Assembly (NCBI RefSeq): GCF_018449675.1
Contig: NZ_JAAVUZ010000011.1
Location: 32,942 to 96,941 of the forward strand
Direction of reading: 5' to 3'
DNA: 64,000 nucleotides
From: Glaciihabitans sp. dw_435
GTDB lineage: Bacteria; Actinomycetota; Actinomycetes; Actinomycetales; Microbacteriaceae
Notes under the pieces: generated by a model
Database searches by the model: none
Seen by the model: the letters and a program-made list of their open reading frames with translations, nothing else
Told to the model about the DNA's origin: nothing
Shown here: in pieces, positions 36,316-46,438 of the stretch
Position numbering within the stretch: the first letter of the stretch is position 1
Layout of the letters: every line of letters begins with the position of its first letter
Position numbers and translations under genes: made by a program

Positions 36316-37715
36316 TTGCCCTCACCCTGAGCGAGATCTCCTCGATCGTCGCAGGGAAACTGGTATCCGCCGGAGTGTTCGACGACACCGAGGTGTCCGG
36401 CACCGTCCACACCGATTCGCGCCTGGTTGCTCCGGGGGACATCTTCTTCGCGCTTCCCGGCGACGTGACGGACGGCCACCTGTTCGCGCCGGCCGCCATC
36501 TCCGGGGGAGCTGCGCTGCTCATCACCGAGCGTGAGCTTGACGTGGATGTCCCGCAGGTCGTTGTTTCGAACGGAGTGGCGGCCCTCGCCGCCCTCGCGA
36601 CCGAGGTCGTTGCGCGCGTTCGCGCGGCGGGAAACCTCTCCGTTGTGGCCATCACCGGGTCGAACGGAAAGACCACCACCAAAAACCTGTTGCGCGCAAT
36701 CCTCTCCGAGCACGGTCCCACCGTTGCTCCGCAGGGATCGTTCAACAACCACGTCGGTGCACCCATTTCGATGCTCGGCATCGACATGGACACGCGCTAC
36801 CTCATCGTCGAGATGGGCGCCAGCGGCTCGGGAGAGATCGCGCGTCTCGTCGCCATCGCCAAGCCCGACATTGGCGTGGTGCTCAAGGTCGGACTCGCGC
36901 ACGTTGGCGAGTTCGGCGGCATCGATGAGGTGCAGAAGGCCAAGGCCGAGATGGTCACCAGCCTTCCGGAGACCGCTGTTGCCGTCCTCAATGCGGACGA
37001 CTTCCGCGTCGCGGCGATGGCCGGCATGACCGCCGCGCACGTGCGGTACTTCGGTCTGGACGAATCCGCCGACGTGCACGCCGCGGACATCGAAGCGACC
37101 GCAACGGGCACCAGCTTCTCGCTGATCGCGCGCGGCGAGTCATCCGCTGTCCACCTGCGCATTCTGGGTGAGCACCACGTGCTGAACGCGCTCGCAGCGT
37201 TCTCCGTCGCGGACGAGCTCGGTATCGACCGGGCGAGCACCATCGCCTCGCTCGAGGCCGTCGCCCGCGCCGAACGCTGGCGCATGGAGGTGCTCATCCC
37301 GCGGGAGGGCATCATCGTCATCAACGACGCGTATAACGCCAGTCCTGATTCGACCGTTGCGGCGCTCAAGACCCTCGCCCAGATCGTGGGCCCCGGCCAG
37401 CGGTCGGTCGCCGTGCTTGGCGAGATGGCGGAACTCGGCGAATACGCCGATGAAGAGCACGACAGGGTCGGACGACTCGCCGTGCGTCTCAACGTGCAAA
37501 AACTCGTGGTGGTGGGTCATCGTGCCCGTCATATCCACAATGCGGCGGGTCTGGAAGGCTCGTGGGACGGGGAGTCGATGCTCGTCGACACCCCCGAGGA
37601 GGCATACGCTGTGCTGCGTGATGAATTGCGTGAGGGGGACGTTGTGCTGGTGAAGTCGTCGAAGTCTGCCGGCCTCCGATTCCTCGGTGACCGCCTGGGC
37701 GGTGTAGCCGAGTGA
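36312..37715 (+). CDS. murF: UDP-N-acetylmuramoyl-tripeptide--D-alanyl-D-alanine ligase
   Basis: The 467-residue Mur ligase has an intact P-loop ([12 protein letters not shown], Gly116-Lys120-Thr121), the MurF active-site segment [11 protein letters not shown] and domain 3 with [11 protein letters not shown]. It adds D-Ala-D-Ala to the UDP-MurNAc tripeptide in the cytoplasm. The GTG at 36312 overlaps the murE stop by 4 bases, and its own stop overlaps the mraY start in the same way, so translation is coupled. The longer frame from 36207 runs back through murE and is not the gene. Confidence 0.94.
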   Translation: MIALTLSEISSIVAGKLVSAGVFDDTEVSGTVHTDSRLVAPGDIFFALPGDVTDGHLFAPAAISGGAALLITERELDVDVPQVVVSNGVAALAALATEVVARVRAAGNLSVVAITGSNGKTTTKNLLRAILSEHGPTVAPQGSFNNHVGAPISMLGIDMDTRYLIVEMGASGSGEIARLVAIAKPDIGVVLKVGLAHVGEFGGIDEVQKAKAEMVTSLPETAVAVLNADDFRVAAMAGMTAAHVRYFGLDESADVHAADIEATATGTSFSLIARGESSAVHLRILGEHHVLNALAAFSVADELGIDRASTIASLEAVARAERWRMEVLIPREGIIVINDAYNASPDSTVAALKTLAQIVGPGQRSVAVLGEMAELGEYADEEHDRVGRLAVRLNVQKLVVVGHRARHIHNAAGLEGSWDGESMLVDTPEEAYAVLRDELREGDVVLVKSSKSAGLRFLGDRLGGVAE

Positions 37716-38836
37716 TCGCGCTTCTCGTTGCGGGCGGCGTCGGACTTGCGTTCACGCTGTTCCTCACGCCCCTGTTCATCAAGCTGTTCAAGCGTCTGAG
37801 CTGGGGACAGTTCATCCGGGATGACGGACCGCAGAGTCACCACTCGAAGCGCGGCACCCCGACCATGGGTGGCATCGTCTTCATCATCGGCACGGTCATC
37901 GCCTACCTCGTGGGCCACTGGGTCGGAGACATCCCGTGGACCATGGTCGGCGCCCTCGTGCTCTTTCTCATGGTGGGCCTTGGCTTCGTCGGTTTTATCG
38001 ACGACTTCCTGAAGACCCGTAACCAGCGCAGCCTCGGGCTCGGCGGCTGGGCAAAGGTTCTCGGCCAGGTCATCGTTGCCTCGATCTTCGCGGTGCTGGC
38101 ACTGAGCTTCCCCGACGAGCACAACCTGACTCCCGCATCGACGATCATCAACGGTGTTCAGCACACGTATATCTCGGTCATCCGGGACATCCACTGGCTC
38201 GATTTCATGTCGATCGGCCTCGCCGGCGGCGGAATCCTGTTTGCCCTGTGGTCGACGATCATCGTCGTCAGCGCGTCAAACGGAGTGAATGTCGCCGACG
38301 GCCTCGACGGTCTCGCGACAGGCGCCTCGATCATCGCGTTCTCGTCGTACATCTTCATCGGCTTCTGGCAAAATAACCAGTGGTGCTACGCGAAGCTTGA
38401 GTCCGCGGTGCAGGACCTCTGTTACACAGTGCGGGATCCCCTGGACCTCGCGGTGGTGGCCGCCGCCATCGCCGGAAGCCTCGTCGGGTTCCTGTGGTGG
38501 AACACCTCTCCCGCCCAAATCTTCATGGGTGACACCGGCTCCCTCGGCCTCGGCGGCGCACTCGCCGGCCTGGCGATCATGAGCCGCACCGAACTGCTGC
38601 TGGTCTTCATCGGTGGTCTCTTCCTCATTGTGACCGGCTCAGTGATCCTGCAACGGGCGTACTTCAAGATCACGCACGGTAAACGAATCTTCCTGATGAG
38701 TCCGCTGCACCATCACTTCGAGTTGAAGGGGTGGGCAGAGATCACCGTCGTGGTGAGGTTCTGGATCATCGCCGGGCTGCTTGCCGCCGTGGGCGTCGGA
38801 CTGTTCTATCTGGAATGGGTCAGCCAGGCCTCGTGA
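37712..38836 (+). CDS. mraY: Phospho-N-acetylmuramoyl-pentapeptide transferase MraY
   Basis: The 374-residue integral membrane protein has the polytopic MraY layout. It contains [14 protein letters not shown] near the start, the Asp-rich catalytic segment [17 protein letters not shown], the [13 protein letters not shown] motif and the C-terminal [15 protein letters not shown]. It transfers phospho-MurNAc-pentapeptide to undecaprenyl phosphate to form lipid I. The GTG overlaps the murF stop and its stop overlaps the next gene, the MurD-like frame, again by GTGA. Confidence 0.95.
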   Translation: MIALLVAGGVGLAFTLFLTPLFIKLFKRLSWGQFIRDDGPQSHHSKRGTPTMGGIVFIIGTVIAYLVGHWVGDIPWTMVGALVLFLMVGLGFVGFIDDFLKTRNQRSLGLGGWAKVLGQVIVASIFAVLALSFPDEHNLTPASTIINGVQHTYISVIRDIHWLDFMSIGLAGGGILFALWSTIIVVSASNGVNVADGLDGLATGASIIAFSSYIFIGFWQNNQWCYAKLESAVQDLCYTVRDPLDLAVVAAAIAGSLVGFLWWNTSPAQIFMGDTGSLGLGGALAGLAIMSRTELLLVFIGGLFLIVTGSVILQRAYFKITHGKRIFLMSPLHHHFELKGWAEITVVVRFWIIAGLLAAVGVGLFYLEWVSQAS

Positions 38837-39858
38837 GAATCGTCGACGACCTCACCAGCTGGAACGCAGACTGGAGCGGCCTGCGTGTCGCTGTTCTCGG
38901 CCTGGGGGTGACGGGATTCTCCGTCGCCGACACCCTGATCGAACTCGGCTGCGACGTGCTCGTTGTCGCGGCGGCCGCGGAGGACAACCCGCGCAACCTG
39001 CTCGCCGTCATCGGCGGCGGATTTGTCGACCACTCCGACGAGACCGCGGTGCCCACGGAGTTGGTGGACTTCGACCCCGAGCTGGTGATCGTGTCGCCCG
39101 GCTTCCGGGTGGGACATCCGATCGTCGCCTGGGCTCTCGACCGTGACGCTCCGCTGTGGGGCGACATCGAACTCGCCTGGCGATTGCGCGACAAGGTGAC
39201 ACCGGCGGCCGAGTGGCTTCTCATCTCCGGCACCCAGCGCCGCGACACGACCGCGGAGATCACCACCCACCTGCTCGAGGCGGCCGGACTCCGCGTTGCC
39301 TCCGTGGGGGCCGACGGCATCCCCGCGCTCGACGCGGTGCGGTACCCGGCTGGCTTTGATGTGCTCGTGGTCACCGTCTCTGGTGCCCAGGCGCACTGGT
39401 TGAACCACACCCCGAACGGATCGATCGTGCCGTGGGCGTCCGTGTGCATGAACGCGCTGGACGACACGTCGGGCTGGCACGGCACCGCCCGCGAGTACCG
39501 CGACGACCTGGGCCGTGTCTACACGAACACCAAGATCGCCGCCATCTACAACCGCGCCGACTCGGCAACCATGCGCATGGTCGAGAACGCGGAGGTCACC
39601 GAGGGTGCCCGCGCCGTCGGATTCGGACTGGATGCCCCGGGGCCGAGCGACTTCGGAATCGTGGACGGCATCCTCTGCGACCGGGCCTTCCTCGAGGAGC
39701 GGTTCACAACGGCGTTGGAGATTTCGACCCGCGACGAGCTCACCGTGGTGGGGCTGGGGGAGCCGGACGCGCTGAACGCCGTGCTCGCCGCCGCTGCCCT
39801 CGTGCGCTCGCTCGACGTGGACGCCGGCATTGTCCGCGGTGCGCTGCTGACCCTCTAG
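38833..39858 (+). CDS. MurD-like pseudoenzyme: truncated, with all ATP-ligase motifs lost
   Basis: This 341-residue protein sits where murD belongs and its GTG start overlaps the mraY stop (GTGA). The N-terminal UDP-binding domain is MurD-like ([18 protein letters not shown]), and [10 protein letters not shown] and [13 protein letters not shown] are recognisable central-domain stretches. The active site is gone. The expected GTNGKTT P-loop reads GTQRRDTT (133-140). The Mg-binding E of the ELSSFQL motif is Thr181 in TVSGAQA, the catalytic His-x-x-Asp of the DDHLDWH segment is changed (DDTSGWH, 210-216), and the carbamylated Lys position is Leu226. The frame ends at the boundary of domain 2, so domain 3 (about 150 residues) is absent. 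The frame is clean, with no internal stops, so it is called as a gene. It may be a non-catalytic subunit or scaffold, or a decaying copy; enzyme activity as a ligase is not expected. Confidence 0.8.
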   Translation: MRIVDDLTSWNADWSGLRVAVLGLGVTGFSVADTLIELGCDVLVVAAAAEDNPRNLLAVIGGGFVDHSDETAVPTELVDFDPELVIVSPGFRVGHPIVAWALDRDAPLWGDIELAWRLRDKVTPAAEWLLISGTQRRDTTAEITTHLLEAAGLRVASVGADGIPALDAVRYPAGFDVLVVTVSGAQAHWLNHTPNGSIVPWASVCMNALDDTSGWHGTAREYRDDLGRVYTNTKIAAIYNRADSATMRMVENAEVTEGARAVGFGLDAPGPSDFGIVDGILCDRAFLEERFTTALEISTRDELTVVGLGEPDALNAVLAAAALVRSLDVDAGIVRGALLTL

Positions 39859-40036
39859 TTCTCCCTGAGAGTTTGCCCCGGCGCCGGTCATTCCGGCGAC
39901 ACGCGCCCGCCCTCCGCGGCATCGTCCCGGCCAGCGCTGACACTGGGAACGTGCTTCGTCGGGGCGGGACAGCACCCCGCCACGCTGCCGCACGCGCACA
40001 ACACACAAGGCCCATGAAACGGAACGGAGCGTGGTC
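39859..40036 (+). other. Non-coding gap between the MurD-like gene and ftsW, with a hairpin
   Basis: This 178-base gap interrupts the otherwise tightly packed murE-ftsQ block. It is too short to hide the missing MurD domain 3, and none of its three forward frames shows one. A hairpin, CGCCGG-TCATT-CCGGCG (39882-39898), follows the stop codon without a T-tract. The ftsW ribosome site (GGAACGGAG) lies near the end. Confidence 0.6.
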
Positions 40037-41311
40037 ATGACGACACGAGCCACGCGCCCCCAGCGCCCCGAGCACCACCACGGTGACGGCAGGGCTCCCG
40101 CGGCCCTCGTCGTCGTCAAGCGCGTGTTCGGCGCCGAGACCGGAAACTACTTCCTGCTGTTGGGAACGACGCTGTTCCTGGTGATCTTCGGCCTGATCAT
40201 GGTGTTGTCGTCCTCCTCTGTGGAGTCGAACTCCCAGACCGGCAACTTCTTCTCCTCCTTCCTGCGGCAGGGCTCCTTCGCCCTCATCGGGATTCCCCTC
40301 ATGCTCATCGCGGCCCGCGCGCCGATCGCGTTCTGGAAGAAGTGGTCGTGGGCTGCCATCGCGCTTGGCATCGGCCTGCAACTTCTCGTCTTCGTTCCGG
40401 GTCTCGGTTACGAGACCGGTGGCAACCGCAACTGGATCCGCATCGGCGGGTTCAGCGCCCAGCCCTCCGAGATGGTCAAGCTCGCCCTGGTGGTGTGGCT
40501 CGCGTGGATCGTCACGGCGAAGTCCAATCTCCTCAGCGACTGGAAACACGTCTTCGTGCCCATCGCTCCGGTGGCGGGTGTCGCGATCGGTTTCGTCCTC
40601 CTCGGTAACGACCTCGGAACCGCGGTCATCATGCTCGGCATCGTGCTCGGCGCCCTGTTCTACGCGGGCGTGCGGCTGCGCATCATCTTTACGGCGATCG
40701 TCGTCGTCGCCGCGGTCGGCATCTCGTTCACCTCGCTCAGCAGCAACCGCATGCAGCGCATCCAGGCGTGGGCGAGCGGATGCACCAGCGACAAGGACTT
40801 CGTCAACAGCTGCTTCCAGACCGTGCACGGGTGGTGGGCGCTCGCCTCCGGCGGCATCTTCGGCTCCGGCCTCGGCGGCTCGCGTGCCAAGTGGAACTGG
40901 CTTCCCGAGGCCGACAACGACTTCATCTTTGCGATCATCGGCGACGAACTCGGTCTGATCGGTGCGATCGTCGTGCTGGTGCTGCTCGTCATTCTCGCGA
41001 TCGCCTTCGTCCGGATCATCCGCGCCTCCACCGATCCCTACGCCAAGATCGTCACCAGCGGCGTCATGATCTGGATCGTCGGCCAGGCCTTCGTGAACAT
41101 CGCGGTGGTGCTCGGCGTCTTGCCGGTGCTTGGCGTACCGCTTCCCTTAATATCGGCCGGTGGCTCGGCCCTGATCGCTTCGCTCCTCGGCATCGGGGTG
41201 GTGCTTTCGTTTGCGCGCCACGCGCCCGAGGCCGTCGAGCCGGCTCCCCAGCAAACTCCGCAGGATCGTTCGCGACTTGCTTCCTCAGAAAGATCCAGGT
41301 CCGCCCGATGA
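40037..41311 (+). CDS. ftsW: Peptidoglycan glycosyltransferase FtsW
   Basis: The 424-residue polytopic membrane protein is a SEDS-family glycosyltransferase. It contains GRNWI-like GGNRNWIRIGGFSAQPSEMVKLALV, the NDLGTAVIM segment and PLPLISAGGSALIASLLGIGVVLS. It polymerises lipid II into septal glycan together with FtsI. The ATG at 40037 follows GGAG at good spacing; GTG 40031 is a close alternative. The first 30 residues are a Pro/His/Arg-rich cytoplasmic extension. Its stop overlaps the murG start (ATGA). Confidence 0.94.
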   Translation: MTTRATRPQRPEHHHGDGRAPAALVVVKRVFGAETGNYFLLLGTTLFLVIFGLIMVLSSSSVESNSQTGNFFSSFLRQGSFALIGIPLMLIAARAPIAFWKKWSWAAIALGIGLQLLVFVPGLGYETGGNRNWIRIGGFSAQPSEMVKLALVVWLAWIVTAKSNLLSDWKHVFVPIAPVAGVAIGFVLLGNDLGTAVIMLGIVLGALFYAGVRLRIIFTAIVVVAAVGISFTSLSSNRMQRIQAWASGCTSDKDFVNSCFQTVHGWWALASGGIFGSGLGGSRAKWNWLPEADNDFIFAIIGDELGLIGAIVVLVLLVILAIAFVRIIRASTDPYAKIVTSGVMIWIVGQAFVNIAVVLGVLPVLGVPLPLISAGGSALIASLLGIGVVLSFARHAPEAVEPAPQQTPQDRSRLASSERSRSAR

Positions 41312-42387
41312 CGACATACCTTCTTGCCGGGGGTGGCACCGCGGGACACGTGAACCCGCTGCTCGCCGTCGCCGACCGGATCCGCGACAGGGAACCGGAT
41401 GCCACGGTGCTGGTGCTCGGCACACGGGAGGGTCTCGAGTCCCGCCTCGTCCCGGCCCGGGGCTACGAGTTGCTGACCGTTGAACGACTGCCGTTCCCGC
41501 GTCGCCCGAACATTGCCGCCGTCCGCTTTCCCGCGCGCTTCCGTGCCGCCGTCGCGCAGACCCGCACATACATCGAGGACCGGGGTGTCGACGTTGTGGT
41601 CGGCTTCGGTGGATACGCCTCGGCGCCCGCGTACGTCGCCGCCAATCGGGCAAAGGTGCCGCTCGCGCTGCACGAGGCGAACGCCAAACCCGGCATCGCG
41701 AACCGCCTCGGATCGTTCTTTACGTCCTTCGTTGGCGTCGCCTTCAGCGGCACCAAGCTGCGCGGATCGACCCTCGTGGGTATGCCGCTGCGGCGCGAGA
41801 TCGAAGAGCTCGACCGGGCAGCAGCACGCATGGTCGGAATGGCGTTCTTCGGACTCGACCCCGAGAAGCCGACCCTGCTCGTCACCGGTGGGTCGCTCGG
41901 CGCGCGCAAGGTCAATGCCACCGTCTCCCAGTCGATCGACCTCATTCTTGGTGCCGGCTGGCAGGTGCTGCACATCGCCGGTGACAAGTCGGAGGTCATC
42001 GACCCGTACCTCGACGGGTATCACCTCATGTTGTACTGCGACCGTATGGACCTCGCCATAGCCGTGGCCGACCTCGCCATCTCTCGTGCAGGCGCCGCGA
42101 CCGTCAGCGAGCTCAGCGCGGTCGGCATTCCCGCCGTCTACGTCCCGTATCCCGTTGGTAACGGAGAGCAGCGCTTCAACGCCGCCGATTCCGTGACGGC
42201 CGGGGGAGCGCTCCTCGTCTCCGACGCCGACTTCACCCGCGGGTGGGTTGCGAGCGAACTCGTGCCGCTGCTGCGCGATCCCGCGCTGGTCGCGCGCATG
42301 GCCGCCCTCGCGCTGACGGTGGGATCCCGCCACGGCGCCGACCGCATGGTCGACCTCGTTGTCGCAGCCTCGCACGCTAAAATCTAG
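41308..42387 (+). CDS. murG: UDP-N-acetylglucosamine--lipid I transferase MurG
   Basis: The 359-residue GT-B glycosyltransferase has the N-terminal loop [19 protein letters not shown], the FGGYASAP segment and the UDP-GlcNAc-binding C-terminal half with [25 protein letters not shown]. It adds GlcNAc to lipid I to make lipid II at the inner face of the membrane. The ATG overlaps the ftsW stop codon. The longer frame that begins inside ftsW is spurious. Confidence 0.94.
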   Translation: MTTYLLAGGGTAGHVNPLLAVADRIRDREPDATVLVLGTREGLESRLVPARGYELLTVERLPFPRRPNIAAVRFPARFRAAVAQTRTYIEDRGVDVVVGFGGYASAPAYVAANRAKVPLALHEANAKPGIANRLGSFFTSFVGVAFSGTKLRGSTLVGMPLRREIEELDRAAARMVGMAFFGLDPEKPTLLVTGGSLGARKVNATVSQSIDLILGAGWQVLHIAGDKSEVIDPYLDGYHLMLYCDRMDLAIAVADLAISRAGAATVSELSAVGIPAVYVPYPVGNGEQRFNAADSVTAGGALLVSDADFTRGWVASELVPLLRDPALVARMAALALTVGSRHGADRMVDLVVAASHAKI

Positions 42388-42391
42388 TCCG

Positions 42392-43855
42392 ATGATCAAA
42401 CCTGACTTCTCCCAGGAGCTCCCCGCCGAGCTCGGTTCCCTTCACTTCGTCGGCATCGGCGGCTCCGGAATGAGTGGCATCGCCCGCCTGTTCCTCGCGG
42501 CAGGCCACACCGTCAGCGGCTCCGACCGCTCCGAGAACCACAACACGGAGGCCCTCCGCGAACTCGGTGCCACCATCACCATCGGCCACGACGCCGCGAA
42601 CCTCGGCGACGCCGACACGCTCGTCTTCACGGGAGCGCTCTGGCCCGACAATCCGGAGTACCTCCTCGCGGTCGAGCGAGGCATCCCGACCCTCCATCGT
42701 TCGCAGGCCCTTGCCTGGTTGATCAACAAGCAGCGTCTCATTGCCGTCGCCGGTGCCCACGGCAAGACCACCTCAACGGGCATGATCGTGACCGCGCTGC
42801 TGGCGCTTGGTGCCGACCCGAGTTTCGTCAACGGTGGCGTCATCCAGTCACTCGGGGTCAGTGCCGCGCACGGCAGCGGCGAACTCTTCGTCGTCGAGGC
42901 GGACGAGTCGGATGGCTCGTTCCTGCTGTATGACACGGCAGTCGCCCTCATCACCAACGTCGACGCCGACCACCTCGACCACTATGGATCGCACGAGGCG
43001 TTCGACCAGGCCTTCGTCGACTTCGCCGGCGCGGCCTCGGAACTCGTCGTCGCCTCGAGCGACGACCCCGGCGCCGTGCGGGTCACCCGCGCCCTGCAGG
43101 CCGGCGGTTCGCTGGACGGCAAGAGACTCATCACCTTCGGCGAGCACGAGAGTTCGCAGGTGCGCATGCATTCCGTGGTGGCGTCCGGACCCGTGTCGTT
43201 CGTCATCAGCTATGACAATGTCGACTACCCGGCGCAGCTGCGCATCCCGGGTCGCCACAACGCCCTCAACGCGACGGGTGCGTTTGCCGTGCTCGTCGGG
43301 CTGGGCTTCGACCCGTCCGCGATCCTCGCGGGCATCGAGGAATTCGGCGGCACCGAGCGTCGCTTCGAGCTGCACGGCACCGTGCGCGGCGTGCGCGTCT
43401 ACGACGACTACGCGCATCACCCGACCGAGGTCGCGGCCGCACTGTCAGCAGCCCGCACTGTTGTCGGCTCCGGCCGCATCATCGCGGTGCATCAGCCCCA
43501 CCTCTACAGCCGCACGCAGATGATGGCCGGGGACTTCGCCCACACCTACGAGTCGCTCGCCGACCAGACGGTGGTGCTCGACGTGTACGGCGCCCGCGAA
43601 GACCCGATCCCCGGCGTCACCGGCGCGCTCGTGTCCGAGCGTTTCGATGACCCGTCCCGCGTATCCTACCTGCCCGACTGGCAGGAGGCCGCCGACTACG
43701 CAGCCTCCATCGCCCGCGACGGCGACATCATCATGACTCTCAGCTGTGGCGACGTGTACCGCATTGTTCCGCAGCTTCTCGCTGCCCTGTCGTCGACGGA
43801 CGAGAGCACCGTGACCGTGTCGACCCTGACCGCGAACGCCGCAGCAGCCGAGTGA
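42392..43855 (+). CDS. murC: UDP-N-acetylmuramate--L-alanine ligase MurC
   Basis: The 487-residue Mur ligase is intact: [14 protein letters not shown] at the N-terminus, P-loop GAHGKTT (121-127), [21 protein letters not shown] and the domain 3 signature [12 protein letters not shown]. It adds the first amino acid (L-Ala, or Gly in group B walls) to UDP-MurNAc. All catalytic residues present here contrast with the gutted MurD-like protein upstream. ATG 42392 gives the family N-terminus; the frame from 42359 overlaps murG. Its stop overlaps the ftsQ start (GTGA). Confidence 0.94.
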   Translation: MIKPDFSQELPAELGSLHFVGIGGSGMSGIARLFLAAGHTVSGSDRSENHNTEALRELGATITIGHDAANLGDADTLVFTGALWPDNPEYLLAVERGIPTLHRSQALAWLINKQRLIAVAGAHGKTTSTGMIVTALLALGADPSFVNGGVIQSLGVSAAHGSGELFVVEADESDGSFLLYDTAVALITNVDADHLDHYGSHEAFDQAFVDFAGAASELVVASSDDPGAVRVTRALQAGGSLDGKRLITFGEHESSQVRMHSVVASGPVSFVISYDNVDYPAQLRIPGRHNALNATGAFAVLVGLGFDPSAILAGIEEFGGTERRFELHGTVRGVRVYDDYAHHPTEVAAALSAARTVVGSGRIIAVHQPHLYSRTQMMAGDFAHTYESLADQTVVLDVYGAREDPIPGVTGALVSERFDDPSRVSYLPDWQEAADYAASIARDGDIIMTLSCGDVYRIVPQLLAALSSTDESTVTVSTLTANAAAAE

Positions 43856-44997
43856 AGAGGCCAGAGGGGTTTGACGAGCCGCCGGCGGAACCCGCCGCGC
43901 GGAAACCCCGTCCACCCCGGGAGCGCGCGCCGAAGGCCGAGCCACCCGTAGCGCGTCCGGCAAACCCTGCCGGTTCTCCTGCCACGCCGCGGGCGAAGGC
44001 CACCACGCCCTCTGCCGCCCGGCCGTCGTTCCCCTCTGCTGCCGCACCGCGTCCCACTGCTAACGCACCGCGAATTCCATCGGCCACCCCCGCGACGTCT
44101 ACCTCCGCCACGTCCACCGCGCCCGCGGAATCGGCGTCGTCCGCGCCGGCCGACGCCGAGGGTGACTCCACCCGGCCGTCCCGCCGCACGCGGTTCACGT
44201 CGGCCGTCGGCGATGCGCGCCGCGCCCTTCGCGCAGCGTCGCGTCAGCGCAAGCGCTACGAGCAGAGCGAGGTGCGCAAGTTCACCCGCCGCAGCCGTCG
44301 CCGTCGCGCGATCTGGACGACCGTGATCGCCCTCGTCGTCGTGATGGGCGTTGTGCTCGCCGTCGCCGTGTACTCCCCGCTCCTCGCGCTGCGGCACATT
44401 CAGATCACCGGCACGGACACCATGGCAAGCGGCGACGTCAATTCCGCCGTAGACGATCAACTGGGCACCCCGCTCGCGCTGCTTGATTTCGACAAGATCA
44501 AGTCGGAGCTCGCCCAGTTTCCGCTCATTCGCAGCTATGTGACTGAAACTGTGCCTCCGGACACGCTGATCATCCACGTCGTCGAACGTGAACCCATCGG
44601 GCTCATCGTGCGGGGCACCACCTACGACGAGATCGATGCCGCCGGAGTCGTGCTGTTGTCGACGACGACCAAGCCAAAGAAGCTGCCGATCATCGCCGCA
44701 ACCGGCGGAACAAAGTCGGCTGCGTTCACCTCGGCGATTGACGTGCTGCTGGCCATGCCCGCCTCCGTGCTGACCAAAGTCACCACCATCACGGCGACCA
44801 CCCCCGATGACGTCCGGCTGAAGCTCACCGGCAACACCACCGATGTGGTGTGGGGCAGTTCCAAGGATTCGGAGCTGAAGGCCAAGGGGCTTGCGGCCAT
44901 GCTCAAGCTCGCGAAGTGCAAGACGCAGCAGGAGATTAACGTCTCGGCGCCCCACAGCCTGGTCTGTGGTCCCGCCCGCGAGACCGCCAAGAGCTAA
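43852..44997 (+). CDS. ftsQ: Cell division protein FtsQ
   Basis: The 381-residue protein has a very long Pro/Ala-rich cytoplasmic N-terminus (about residues 1-110, probably disordered), an Arg-rich segment, one transmembrane helix (about 153-176), a POTRA domain (about 177-250: [17 protein letters not shown]) and the beta domain. FtsQ links FtsL/FtsB to the Z ring. Actinobacterial FtsQ often has such an extension. The GTG start overlaps the murC stop. The gap to ftsZ is 251 bases and holds a separate ftsZ promoter region. Confidence 0.9.
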   Translation: MKRPEGFDEPPAEPAARKPRPPRERAPKAEPPVARPANPAGSPATPRAKATTPSAARPSFPSAAAPRPTANAPRIPSATPATSTSATSTAPAESASSAPADAEGDSTRPSRRTRFTSAVGDARRALRAASRQRKRYEQSEVRKFTRRSRRRRAIWTTVIALVVVMGVVLAVAVYSPLLALRHIQITGTDTMASGDVNSAVDDQLGTPLALLDFDKIKSELAQFPLIRSYVTETVPPDTLIIHVVEREPIGLIVRGTTYDEIDAAGVVLLSTTTKPKKLPIIAATGGTKSAAFTSAIDVLLAMPASVLTKVTTITATTPDDVRLKLTGNTTDVVWGSSKDSELKAKGLAAMLKLAKCKTQQEINVSAPHSLVCGPARETAKS

Positions 44998-45200
44998 TTC
45001 CGGCAATCCCCGGGTCGGACGGGAATGTGGAGCGTGCGGGGTGGCGGTCGGGTCTGATGGCAGCGACTCGGGCCGCCGGGATCCGTCCGGGCGTGTGCCG
45101 CGGCCGATCCCGCAAAAATCTTTCGCAACACGCGGGGGAGCTTGCGTGGCTTGCGGGCGCCGCAGACCTACCTTCAAATCAGGAAATGCATACTGAGCAT

Positions 45201-45230
45201 AACTTTAATCTTCAACTTGAGGTTGAGAGT
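45201..45230 (+). promoter_or_regulatory. Palindromic element upstream of ftsZ, candidate FtsR site
   Basis: TCAAC-TTGAG-GTTGA (45212-45226) sits in an AT-rich patch (AACTTTAATC) 20-45 bases before the ftsZ start. It contains the halves TCAACTT and TTGAGAG also seen before the second MerR gene. FtsR activates ftsZ in C. glutamicum, so it may bind here. Binding is not shown by the sequence. Confidence 0.45.
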
Positions 45231-45248
45231 TTCCAGCGGAGGCCGAAA

Positions 45249-46427
45249 GTGACATCGAACCAGAACTACCTCGCCGTAATCAAGGTGGTCGGCATTGGCG
45301 GAGGCGGCGTCAACGCCGTCAACCGCATGATCGAGCTCGGCCTGCGCGGGGTCGAGTTCATTGCCATCAACACCGACGCGCAAGCGCTGCTGATGAGCGA
45401 CGCCGACGTCAAGCTTGACGTCGGTCGCGAGATCACCCGCGGCCTCGGCGCCGGCGCCGACCCCGAGGTTGGCCGTCGCGCCGCCGAGGACCACGCGGAG
45501 GAGATCGAGGAAGCGCTCGCTGGCGCCGACATGGTCTTCGTTACCGCCGGTGAGGGTGGCGGAACCGGAACCGGTGGCGCTCCCGTCGTCGCCCGGATCG
45601 CCAAGTCCATCGGTGCACTGACCATCGGTGTTGTGACCAAGCCCTTCGGCTTCGAGGGAAAGCGTCGCGCAGAGCAGGCCGAGACCGGTGTCGCAGCCCT
45701 CAAGAACGAGGTCGACACCCTCATCGTTGTGCCCAATGACCGCCTGCTGGAAATCAGCGACCGTGGCATCTCGATGCTCGAGGCGTTTACCACCGCGGAC
45801 CAGGTGCTCCTCGCCGGTGTGCAGGGAATCACCGATCTCATCACCACCCCCGGTCTCATCAACCTCGACTTCGCCGACGTCAAGTCGGTCATGCAGGGCG
45901 CCGGATCGGCCCTCATGGGTATCGGTTCCTCCCGCGGAGCTGACCGCGCCATCAAGGCCGCGGAACTCGCGGTTGCCAGCCCGCTTCTCGAGGCCAGCAT
46001 CGACGGTGCGCACGGTGTGCTCATCTCGATCCAGGGCGGGTCGAACCTCGGAATCTTCGAGATCAACGACGCCGCCCGTCTCATCCAGGAGGCCGTGCAC
46101 CCCGAGGCCAACATCATCTTCGGTGCCGTCATCGACGACACCCTCGGTGACGAGGTTCGCGTCACGGTCATTGCTGCCGGATTCGACGGGGGAGATCCCG
46201 TCAAGGTGCTCGAGCCGCGCCGTGCGACGTTCGTCGGCTCCGAAGAGGGCGCACCGGTCATCGCGCCGGCCGCTCCGGTTCCGTCTCCCGTCGCGCCCGA
46301 GCAGTCGGTGCCGCAGCACGCAGCAACCTGGTCGGCCGAGCCCGACATGCCGGCAACCCAGCCCATCGACCGCGCGTTTCTCGACGATGGCGACGACGAG
46401 CTGGACGTTCCCGACTTCCTGAAGTAA
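45249..46427 (+). CDS. ftsZ: Cell division GTPase FtsZ
   Basis: The 392-residue tubulin homologue has the GTP-binding signature GGGTGTG (residues 103-109) after VFVTAGE, the T7 loop region [11 protein letters not shown] and the C-terminal peptide [11 protein letters not shown] that binds FtsA/SepF-type anchors. It polymerises at midcell and organises the divisome. The GTG at 45249 follows GGAGG and gives the family N-terminus [14 protein letters not shown]; the frame from 45027 is not used. A Pro/Ala-rich linker of about 50 residues precedes the C-terminal peptide. Confidence 0.96.
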   Translation: MTSNQNYLAVIKVVGIGGGGVNAVNRMIELGLRGVEFIAINTDAQALLMSDADVKLDVGREITRGLGAGADPEVGRRAAEDHAEEIEEALAGADMVFVTAGEGGGTGTGGAPVVARIAKSIGALTIGVVTKPFGFEGKRRAEQAETGVAALKNEVDTLIVVPNDRLLEISDRGISMLEAFTTADQVLLAGVQGITDLITTPGLINLDFADVKSVMQGAGSALMGIGSSRGADRAIKAAELAVASPLLEASIDGAHGVLISIQGGSNLGIFEINDAARLIQEAVHPEANIIFGAVIDDTLGDEVRVTVIAAGFDGGDPVKVLEPRRATFVGSEEGAPVIAPAAPVPSPVAPEQSVPQHAATWSAEPDMPATQPIDRAFLDDGDDELDVPDFLK

Positions 46428-46438
46428 GCGCAGCACAG

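Noticed and set aside
38833..40036. The MurD defect as a simple frameshift or sequencing error
   Set aside because: The P-loop, Glu, His and Lys changes are in-frame substitutions spread over 90 residues, and the 178-base gap cannot hold domain 3 in any frame. A single error cannot explain it.
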